Assembly: GCA_911728455.2 (NCBI GenBank)
Contig: OU452224.1
Span: 1,922,001 to 1,986,000 of the forward strand
DNA length: 64,000 bases
Source: Marthasterias glacialis
Lineage: Eukaryota > Echinodermata > Asteroidea > Forcipulatida > Asteriidae
Direction: 5' to 3'
In this document: positions 35,001-47,000 of the stretch, piece by piece
Position numbering within the stretch: position 1 is the stretch's first letter
Layout: each line of letters opens with the position of its first letter
The notes under the pieces: generated by a model
What the model saw: only the letters and a program-made list of their open reading frames with translations
What the model was told of the DNA's origin: nothing
Database searches by the model: none
Translations under genes and position numbers: made by a program

Positions 35001-38000
35001 TGAGCAGTCTTCCTGCTTAGCAAGTCCTTAAACTTAGATTGTGTCTTAATTAGCAGCTGCGGCTGCAGCTTGATCATCACATTAACAACCTTTGAAGCAT
35101 AGGATGCAGCCTCAGTCTCCCGTGCAGTCTTACCTGTTTACAGCTAGCCATGAAGACAAGGATCTTGTGCTTGGTGTGGTTACGAATGAACGAATAGAGA
35201 AGATCCATTTTCTGCTCCAGTTCACAAACTATGTAACTCTGCAAAGTCATGCAATATAAACATGTACATTAGTTATTCTATTGCTAAAGTTACCTGGTAG
35301 CAATCTTATCACAAAAGTGACCTGAATTAGGGAATCAGTAAAAAATAGCCAGATCAGCAAGATCTGGATGTGTATGAACCAAACTCACAGCTAGAAAAAA
35401 AGTCAGAGGTTCAACACCCTACTGAATCGCCTGTGGATTTATTTTCCAAGGACCCAGAAAGCACTCGGTCTACATTGCTTTAAACCATTTTGGTGAAGCT
35501 AAGGTTAACACTATTATTATGCATTTCTGAAAATGAAATCAGGGAACCCTAAAAAGTGCCTGAAGACACCTGTGAAGAGAAGACATTGAAGAAATCTCAG
35601 TTTTAGATGTGGGAGAAAAACAACAACTGGGGGAAACCAAGCAATGATGTAGGGAATTAAAATCTAATCCACATGAACGGCTGGATCCAAAGTGGGATTC
35701 CAGCTGCAGTCCACAGATGTGAAAGGCAGGGAAGAAACAACTAAGCCAACCTTAATTGCCCCAATCTTTCAACATCTTTTACAATAAATAAACTATTTCA
35801 AACAAAGTTGCAAACTCTTTCCAAAGAATCTCCTTGACTTTTCATTCCATAAATTTACCTGTTCTAGCTGTGTGGGTGTGCTGTACTCATGATGTTGATG
35901 AACAGCGATGTACTTTGGATCCTTTAAGCTTAACCTGGCCAAGTCACGAACAGATCTAAAACAATCAAACAATTAAATCATGAGATTTGTATAGATTAAT
36001 TTTAGTGAATGATTTTAGTTTACATCCAACAGCGAACAATGGCCCCAAAACAGTAGATGGGACTTTCTCCAAACCTTGACTCAGGCTTCCACTCTGGGAT
36101 CCATTTTATGCTGGATCCTGTAAAATGTACACTTCTTCAAAAATGATGATGGAGCATCAGCCAAAACCAGAGCCCGAGCCAGATCTGGAACCCAAGCCAG
36201 AGCCAGAGCCTAAAACAGAGTTGGAGTCCAAGCCAGAGCCGGAACCCAAGCCAGAGCCGGTGCCCAGGCCAGAGCCGGTGCCCAGGCCATAGCCCGAACC
36301 CAAGCCAAAGCCAGCCAGTGTTCAAGCCAGAACAGGAACCCAAGCCAGAGCTGGTGCCCAAGCCAGAGCCGGAGCCCAAGCCAGAGCCAGAACCCAAGCC
36401 GAGGTTTGACAAAGGCCCCTGATACTTTGTTCTACTGGAATTTTCTACTGGAACATTTCAAGGGGCATCATGGCAATGACCAGGGGCATGGAGACAATAG
36501 ACCTTTATCATGCTGCCACCATCTTGGTCATATTCCCTTTATCCAATAACAGTAATAGATGCTAATATTCATTGCACAAAAAGGAACCAGACTATTTGCC
36601 CTTCCAGCCTCGGTTTGGTTACATTGGTTTGAATGGGAGAAAATCAAGATGGCCGCACCATGACAAAAGTCTATTGCCTTTATTGACTCCATGAAGTATC
36701 AGGCCAGTAGCTGGGGTACTTGCTGTGTGAACCAGCAACTAAAAGTCAAACCATTTCATTTTAACGATTCATCAAACATTAATCAACCTTTCACTTAAGA
36801 CCCACAGCTTAACATACGTACATATGTTAAAACCGACTGTTAAAAAATGTATTTGAAACTCATGTGATGGTATTGAATGAGGGATAATATGTTATTCTTA
36901 CTTGGTCTGTGTGGCAGAGAAGAGCATGGTTTGCCTCTCAGTAGGCAGATTATCCAAGATGGCATTCATGGTCTTCTCAAAGCCAAGATCTAAGATGCGA
37001 TCAGCCTCATCAAGAACTGAGCATAGGATAAAAGTAAAAAAAGGGGTCAAAGAATTATACTTTGTGTATGAGAGAGCTCTTCATTATTATGCAGCCCATG
37101 AATGTTCAACAGTTTTCAAAGCAAACAACAGAGGGCACTTTTGATCATCCTAAAAAAAATTGCATTCTGGAATGAGTAGACTTCATATCCTTCAAAGAGC
37201 CATTGAGGTAACAGTTCTTCAGTGCATCTACTGATCAACACAGGGTAATTTAGAAGTTTTGTAATAAGATCTTTACCAAGGTTATACATGTATGTATCCT
37301 TTACACACTAGTCAGTCTATATAAACAATATCTAACCTTACAGGTGTAACCTGTACTCCCAAATGCTGAGAAGCAAGATAGGGTTAAAAGTTCTCAAAAT
37401 TACAGTTACCAAGCTCCCTGTGATTTCTGCATACAAAATACTGTATGTTGTTTGATTCTTTCTTTGCTTAGTGCATTTCTTTCATGTCTGTAGGACAGAA
37501 AATGGTTACGTAGAAGACATTTTTCGTTTTGCGTTCAATTTGTTTGGCTCAACTTGTTTGACAAACAATTATCTTGAGTATGAGTTTAGATGCTGAATTG
37601 ATTATAAAAAAACAATTGAAATCTATTTCTCCCCTTGCTAATGCTACTCAATTCACTGAAAGAAATTCGACGATGATTTCCATTGATTTACACTGAGAAA
37701 AGGCAATAGTTAAAGTCATCAAGTGGTTCAGGGACTTTGGATTCTTGTTTTTGAGTCAAACACACTGAACTCTCTGGGCATTCCATTGAGAAATAGTCCG
37801 GGAAACGATTTTAAAAATTTTAACACCCCTGATGATTATCGTGTAAACAACTCCCACCCTCAAGATTGTTTTCCATGAAAGGTTGTTTATACCCGAACTA
37901 CGTCAATGAGACTAATTGCCAACTATTATCATCTGATTGGACAATGTACTTGTTAATTATGTATATAGCCTTCAAGTACAATCAAGCTTTGATGATCCAA

Positions 38001-41000
38001 TTCTAACAATGTAGTCCAATCATTTTATAATTGAAACCTTGTCGAACCCTGTGTAATATTTGCATTTACAAGACTCTACTTTCGCTTTTGAGATCAATGA
38101 TGAGCAGTAGCAGTAGTAACAAAGTAATTTCAAATGTATCCAATAATGTATCCAATTTACTCTTGTTTACACCTGCTCTAGAATGCGGGGAGCTAGGGTT
38201 CGAATCCCACCTCAGTAGTATTCCTGTGCATCTATTTCATGCAGGACTCATAGGGCTGTGGGTTGCATATGTGAGTTTGGGCTGGTGAATTCGGGGTGTG
38301 GGTGTTGTTGGTGTTGCGATGTTGGGATGTTGGTGTGGGTTGTGGGCTGTGGATATGAGTTAGGGGTGTGGGTTGTGGATTTGAGTTTGGGCTATGGGTT
38401 GTGGATTTGAGTATGGGGTGTTGGCTGGGGTTATTGGTTGGAATTATTCGTTGGGTTGTGGGATCAGAGTTGTGGGGGTTGTGGGTTGGGCATGAGACTC
38501 TTACCCAGTAACTGTAGATTGGAACACTCCAGGCTCACAGTCTGGTCAAGGTGCTGCAGAAATCTACCAGGGGTACACACGACTATGTTTGTACGGGTAA
38601 TTCTTTCCATCTCACTCTTCACATCCTAAAAATAGTCAGGGAGTAAAAATTCAATCAGAGGCTTTATATATTCTTTGTCCTTTATCACATTGTGCCAGCT
38701 TGATTTTATTCGGGACAGACATGTAGTGAAAGACAGCACTGATGTTTGAATGGTAAATTGATTTGTTAATGTTCCATAAAATATACAATTCTAACCCCAC
38801 TGAGGCTGGAGGCATTAGTCTGGTTCCTTCGTATATATCAGAATTAAAAGTCACGTCTGAACAGGGAATCTAACACAACTGACATTGGCTTGACATTGGA
38901 TCTTTGAACTACATGTTTCATTTTCAACCTAAAGACACATTTGAAGTGTCTTTAGAGTAGTAAGCCTTCAACTCTCTGTTACCTACAAGTCCAAACTTAT
39001 TAATAATCTGTGACTGGAAGCACAATAGTCAGGAACCTTTTATGCATGAAGTGAAATACTATAGTAAACAAGTATAGGGAATCATAACACTCCAGGGCCC
39101 ACTTTAAATAGATCTGGAGGTCAGCTGTCTTAAACTTCAGGCAGTGTGCTTAGGATTATCTTAAGAGATAAGAAGACTTGATCTATCTAATCACATAGTA
39201 TTAATTAGCCTTGTGTGATAGGATTGGCAGTGGCAGGTCGGAGGTCAGACTGCGTGGCCAGGATGGGTTACATCAATCTGTCATATGGACAAGGGGTGTT
39301 GTTACCAGGAGTCTGGGAGGGGCTCATGATCCACTTTCTGGAAGGGCAAACTTAATTCTAGGAATTAACTTTAATGCATGTAACCTTCCTCCATGGTGTC
39401 AATTTCTTCAAAACAATGCAAGCCCATGACCTCGCTTCACCAGGTCTTGGAGACTTATAACTAGAGCTGGCGTATCCATACACTGTGTGTTCCACCATAT
39501 CTTTTCCCTGATAGTTTTACATTTTCTATTTTTGAAATGAACCAGAGCTTTTGCGGTTGAGCAGGTCACTAACCAATAGACCGATTGCGCGACCTACGTC
39601 ACGTGACCCCTGTTGGGTAAAAAATGTAAACACACACGTATTCCTCCATAGGAAAGGGTGGTACAGTACACGATGATTAATGCATTTAGTTTATTCGATC
39701 GAGGCTTTTCTTGCTCGAAATCTGTGAAACATATTCCAGAGTTTGTACCAAAGAACCCCCTTCAAGTAGCTGAATAAAGCCAGTAAGGACAGTTCCAGCA
39801 AGTCTTGAAAATTGTAAAAGTACCGTATAAATGTGCACGATGTGTACAGCGCACGACGGAACGTTACGCCAGACGACCGCATCACCACACACTTTTCAAC
39901 ACAAAAATTTCAAAGTTTTGGAGCTGAAATCCTCCAAAAAAATTGCTTTCCAAAACTGTGTGATTCCTTTGCCTATTTGAAATTCTGCAAGGCTAGGTAT
40001 TAATGCTCACTTTTCCAACGTTGTTTATCCTTTTTTGTAGTGATTTAGGCCAACATTACAAACAAAATAACAGACGGGTGGCTACATAATAGTCGTCCGA
40101 CGCCGGTAGTGCATGGCTAAAAAAAAACTCTTTTCAGAAGAATTCTGTTAAATTATGAAACAGAGATGTGATTTAAATTAATGCCACACCATACTACTTT
40201 AAATAAAGGGGCTGATTAACTAGTTCATCGCTGAACGAAAGTATAATCGACTGTTTTCGAACTCACTCTGTGTCACAACCTATCTCTTTACACGTGTTTT
40301 TTCACCAGCTGTATGACGACATACCCGATAGGGGGTCACGTGACCGCATGTAAACATTGTCGCGCAATCGGTCTATCGGTTATAGATCTGAAGGATTCAG
40401 CTGAACTTTTACTTCTGTGGAAGACAGTCATGTTGAAGTTTTTCAAACACAATCGACTCTACAAAAACTACCACCACATGGTAACTCAAGACCCATACCA
40501 GTGATACCAGTGGACCATGCTAACATTTGTGTGACTTCATGGTTACTACATGTATACAGTAACGAATCCATCAAATTCACGCAAAAGCAGGGGACGCATT
40601 CACAAGGACTCAATGGAGTTCTTTAATAGGTTGCATACAGTATTTACATGTCATAGCTATACAGCAAATCATACTTGGGCTGGTATATCTGCAGTACATC
40701 TATCTTTTTTATGCGCTTCACAAAATGTGTCTGTAAAGCCAAGGTTTTGCAGTTTTTTTAAACCGGGCTTAATTGAAGGTCTCATGGACGCACATTAAAA
40801 AAAAGTATGCATCATAAAAATTGGACTAAAAGCAAAAGGCAAGGACGAGTCAAATCCATGGATTTAACAGCTAAATGAAAAATAATTGCAAGGCTGCTTG
40901 AGTTGATTAATAAAAAATATTTTTAATGGCCATAAGCAAGTAACTAAAAATAAGTAAAATGGCCCAATTGTATGACACTCAGCGGGCTACAGCAAATATT

Positions 41001-44000
41001 ATAATTCTTTAGTTGTTCCCAACATAACAAATTTCTGGGCACACTGCCAATTCTTGGTTGTTGAAATTACACCCATCACTTTTGTGTAACAGTTTTGTCG
41101 CCTGTGTTACACCAGCAAGCTTTCCCATCCATTCATGTACATGTACATGTATCGTATGCTGGTCATCACAAAGTGTGTGCACACATTCTGATGACATCAG
41201 CTGGACATGGTCTATCCTGTCAACCAGTTGGCGCCAGGATTCTTTTTTTTTTGTCCCTTCCCCATAGCAGGATTCTTTTGCCAGAATTGCCAGAATAATT
41301 TTTCTTTGAGGGTTCCGCTGGCACAAAAAAACCCTGACTTGACAATTCCAAGAGAAGAAAGATTCTCGTTATTGGATCGTCCATTTTGTTTCTTGACCAA
41401 GAAAATGTCAAATTCACGTACCATGAATTGCAAAACATCGGCCATTACCTACAACATAGGAATAGTATTAAACACGGAACCATGGCTTGATTGCTGGCTC
41501 ATTCCGACTTACCTCCATTGAGCCAAAATAATGAACAATGGTGGAAGCCTCTCCATGCCTCATAATCCTCTTTTTTTAAACAAAAGGCCAAAGGTCTCTA
41601 ACCGGGGATTACACAAAAATCACCTCTCAATAGCCAGAAAATGCCAATATATTCAAGACCTTTTTTTGACCTTTTCATATTTATTCAAGGAGTTGGACAA
41701 CTGGAGAGTTGACTTTTAACACATTTTTAACGAATCAAATCCTCGCAAGGTAAATTTCTTTCTTAAGAAATGTTTAAACCGAACATTCCCACAAAGGATT
41801 CGATGTAGTGACCATTCTTTGTGTAAGTCACCACCTGATGTCCACAGTGTGGAATGCCCTTCATAAATTTAAATTATTCTAAATATTGAGCCCTTCAATG
41901 TTAATCTGCATTACACACATATCTACATCCGCCTTAGAGCAAGAACAAGTAAAATATCTACAAACTCCTGCATGTCATGATGTATTGACTTATCAACAGG
42001 GTAGAGTAATTTAAGGTATTGTTGTTTTGAATCCAGGGTCATGTATAACGGTCCTTGGTGAGACAGGAAGGTTGCCAGTTACCTGAGAGAATGAGGGAGA
42101 GACGGATCCTCATTATTTCTCCAATACCTACAAGGTCTTCATTAGACCTTGATACTTGACTTCAACAGGAATTGATCAAATTTAGCAAATGGATAATGCA
42201 TAAACAAGAACCTGAAAACAACATGATGAACGACACAGGAAAAAACAGCAGTTTTTTTTGTTATAATACTCTTCAGTTTTCAAATCCATTTTGTTTGTAT
42301 CGATGTCTGATTACATTTCCCTGTATTTCTATGACCTCGATAATAAAAAAAAAAAAATTATTTCCAGAAATAATTTTGTAACAAATTAGCCTTTACAAAT
42401 TGCTCACGAACCTAGATAAATTTTAATAATAAATTCATTTGGTTTAAAGCTATCGATGACATGAAGAAGAGTGGGAAAGTTTTATTTCTTTACAACAATT
42501 TTCATTTTTTCTATGTTCTATTTTTGAGCTTACATGAACATTTAGCTGTGAAAGGTGTTTTTCTATGCTGAGAGCCTTGCTCAATACACAGCTGGTCAGG
42601 TACTTTACTCGTGTAAAAAAGGGGCACTTTTACCATTGTATAGGGCAACTCTACGAGGGAAATTTAAATTTCTTCTTGAACACTCCAAGGGGCACCAAGG
42701 CAAATTGCAGGCCTGGAATTTCATCTTCGAGCGGGCAAGGCAATTTTCATTTTGAAAAAGGTTATTCCCATTGGAAAATCTACTGGGAAACTTTTGAAGG
42801 GGCACCAAGGCTAAAACCAGGGCAATGGAGGATGGTCTCTACGTAATTCCAGGCTTAAATTTGGAAATCAATGTCCAAATTTGATGTGATCTGAAAATGG
42901 TGTGTCCTAGATGCCTCAGCCGCTTCCAGAGTGGTACAGTAGCTATGGCTGCGGCTGTTTCTATGGGCATCCAATGCTTCAACACATGTTAACGTGGTGA
43001 TCAAGCCACAGCCACTAATTCAGAAACAGACTTACTTACAATTTTGCTTTTACCAGCGGCGGCGCTACGGGGGGGGGGGGGGCAATGCCCCCCAAGTAAT
43101 TTATTTGCCCCCCCAAATTCCCGCCTCATTTTTTCGCCTATGCCCGAAATTGAGTTTAACATGTAAGTGAGAGATAAAGAAAAGAGTCCAAATTTAATAC
43201 GGTTACGAAAAGATGCCCAGACATTCTCTACTTAACACTAGGACTGGACTTTAAGAGCTCCAGGAGGTTTTCATGATTACTTTAATCCCAACCCATCAAC
43301 ATCTCATGCTTGATTCTGTTGGACTGAGGACTGCACTGGTAGACTGAATATATGCTTTACATGAGATCAGTCATACCACCATATTTAGAGTCCAACAGTT
43401 TTAATGTTGAGTTACCATTATGGTGTTGGATTTTGTTATATTTGGGAAGGATTCTGATAAATCACTCAATGGAGTCGGGGTGAAAAGAAAATGCATCCAC
43501 CAATTGAAGAACTTTTGCCTACAACCACTGACAAGGAAATAACATACATGTACTCATTTCAATTGGACAAACAAATGTGTCATTAGGTGGATACAGCCAA
43601 CTGCATGTACCGTAATTTTCAGAATATTAGCTGCGGCTTATGAATTGATGCTCATGCGGACAGTGAGCTTCGCAACCTATATTCTGGGCAGTTTATACAG
43701 CGATATGTTAAGTAAGGCCTGCACTAAACGTTGCACTTTTGCTATGCCGAACTCAAATAATTAGAAAATGATGAATTAAATTTGACAACAGGGCGACGTT
43801 TAGCACAAACTTTTGATTTTAGTCTGCACTGCCATGTAGCACAGCAGGCTCTACTGCTTGACGTGGTGACAAACGTTGCGCTTTTGCAGTGTCACATCAA
43901 TCTCAATTCTCAATCATGCCATGCTCATTGGGAATAGGCACGCACAAAGCTTTTACCAATTCAGTTTCAAACATTGAAATTATCACAATCCTCGCATAAA

Positions 44001-47000
44001 TGACTGTGGGGGGAAAATTACTGGAACATGCACCCGTCCTGCACTGAACAAAATGTTTAACATTGTGAACATGTGAACATGTCAGTACCGGAGCTGGAAG
44101 TTTGCTAGTACAAGCTGGGAAACAACTCCAGTGCTGCGGCTTACAAAAAGGACAGCTAATAATCCAAATATTACGGCACTTGAGAAAGGCATACAAAACA
44201 GTGCAGCTAATACACCACATGTGAAATTTTTGTCAAAGATTTTCAGGTGCTGCGGCTTATAATCCAGGCGGCTAATATTCTGAAAATTGTAGTAATTGAG
44301 CTCTTTAAATATGGTTCCTAAATTGTACTAGTATTAACGTTCGTTAAAAGCAGACAACACTTAGTCGTCTACAATTTCCCAACAATTCATCCCTTAAAAA
44401 GCTTTACTCATTTAAGGAGAACAAAGGGGTTTAATGTTTCTAGTCCATCCCATCAAGCGAGACATCCATCAAATCTTCAAATGGCTTACTGTGACCAAGG
44501 CCATTTGCATATTGTGACCTTACGCAAAAGGTCATGTGGTAAATTACATCCATTAGCCTGGACTTACAAAAAGATATTACTGAAATAAAAAAAATCTGCT
44601 GTGGTTCTTTGTGTTTCCTACAGGGTGGCCCTGAGCAAAAGCTGACTACGGTAGGCGTGATGACTGGAATGAAGGCTAATTAAAGTTTATGGTGCAGGGA
44701 GAAAAATACGATGTCCTTCGGAATATTAAGCAAGGATTTGGCTAAAGCCACGGTCCGTGGCTACTCTCAGTTTTAACTAGGCAGTATGCAAGACTGTCAA
44801 TTTACTGCTTTTAAATATTAAGTACTTTAAATATTTGTTTATTTGAAGAGCCATTGGCGATTGACACTCTTCGTTAAGTTTCCTTTTATAGACAGCTTCA
44901 AACAGCAAAACTTACTGGATTTTCCAGGTCTCTATAATTCATTGAGTGTTTTGTTTGTTTTTTAATTAAATGAAATAACTGCGGGGTTTGGGGACCAAAA
45001 TTTACAAACACAAACAACATTTCTGTGAAAAATCAGAAAAAGAAAATTTAAAATTTCAAAACAAGGCATCAAATAAACCTTGGCAACTTCTGGCAAAACA
45101 AAAAAAAACTGTTTCTAGGGGTAAGCTTTCTATAAAAAGTCAAGTATACTTTTTTTTTTCCTTTTCTTCTGGATCTGGATAATTTGACTCTAATAAAGCG
45201 GATACCCACATCACATTCGAGTTTGACTTGACCTTTGACTGGTTAATAAAAACATTTCATGGTTTATTCAAGTGGTCAAACAACATAAAAAGAGGTGCAA
45301 AGACTGGAATAATCAATTCATTATTAATTTCAATGGAAGCTTATTGTATTACTTTAATAATTAGTAGTAATTGTGAAAATGGCAGTGAAATTGTTTTAAT
45401 CTATTCCATGTGGTATCTTACCCCAGCTCTACAAAGACATAAAGAGTATTGCCAATAGAGGGCAGTATAATGTATAGCCTGTAGATTTGGGCTCAACATA
45501 GTGTAGTATTCAAACAAGCTAAAAGAAATGTGTGACATTTAATGCACATACTTTATGGGGTCAAGTAGCATCTTACAAATGAATTAAATGAGTTATTACG
45601 GCTTTTAAAAGAACCGGTTCTATGAAAGCCTTGGGAGTTCCTCCATTCCACAAGTACTTTTTCCCTGTGCTGTTGGCTTTTATTAGCCAGTCAAATATTC
45701 AAGTTCTGATCATTTACTTAGTTTTTAAAAAGTTTATCCTAACATTAACTACAGACTAAAAAATGTCAACGTAGCCATTAATCTTAATCTTATTTAAATT
45801 GATTTGATTTCAAGAGGTCAGAGTCATAGCTGACAAAAAGTCTGAAACTCAGATCCGAATTTTAGGAGTTATCCTGAAATGACGGCATTTCCACTGTTTG
45901 GTATGTTCTCTGGATTATAGACTGCAAGGAGCTTCTGGGAATAGCATCCTCAGCACTAGAAGATAGATGCTAGAGGAGTGTATCAAACAGTGTGATTTAT
46001 TTCTACATGAAGAAAACAAAACCAGGCAGACATAAAAAGGTCTGAATTCAGATCAAGTCTGAAACTTCTCAGCATGATATCGGCATTGACAACGTGAACC
46101 AAAGAATTTTGAGGATCAACATGAACTTACAAATGCTTGAGCAAATAAAAGTACAAGTGTAGATACACAGTTATTACTGTTGGTTAACTGCAATAATATT
46201 AATCTCTGTTCTCTTAAGTAAAGAAAAAAAACCATGTTGAGTAATACAGGTCTTTATAACCAGCTTAAAATTCATAACTGAACTCCCTTATTTATTTATG
46301 TACTCAATTACTTATTGATAGATAGATTTATTGATTTATTGATTAACTATCTTTACAACGACTGACCCTGTCTTCGCACAGGAGGCCAGTTTTATCAAGT
46401 ACCTAAGATAAACTTAGCAATAAAAATAAAGAAAACTTAAAACATGTATTCATAAATACCCCAGACAGTTGATCCATTCTGATTGGTCGAGAGCATGTCA
46501 CATGGGGGTGTTTAAATGGCTGATAAAGACATGGCCGAGAGTGTTTATAACCAGTCAGAAATTAAACTTACGCGGGCGCTAATTTATTTGTAGGGCAATC
46601 AATACATACATGTACCACCCGTACACAATGTTAAAATCTAGCATGTGCGCATGCGCGCAATCGTTGAGCGCCGCATGCAATTTTAACCCTTTGTGAAATG
46701 AAGCCTGAGGACATGACAGGAATTGAAAAATAAAATTTAAAAAAAAAGGTTTCACAAATTTTCCTACATTATTACGCTTTTTAACAAAAAGAGCATTTAT
46801 GCATGAAAAAAAAAGATTAGTGCCTCAGTCTTAAATGGCTGTTTAACCAGGTTTTTTTTCCTGTTGCCCTGACGGGATTCTTTTGGCAGAATTGGCGGAA
46901 TTGCCGGAATCATTTTTCTTTGAGGGTACTACTGCAAAAAGAAACCCCGACTTGACAATGCCAAGAGAACAAAGATACTCTTCATTGGAACGTCCGCTTT

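Noticed and set aside
39686-39892. Two overlapping - strand open frames, possibly a transposase start
   Set aside because: They are short, with no cysteine-histidine pattern or other domain, and lie inside a non-coding TIR element.
46646-46657. NRF1-like TGCGCATGCGCG as a promoter
   Set aside because: It lies deep in DDX10 intron 3 in repeat-like sequence with no exon nearby.
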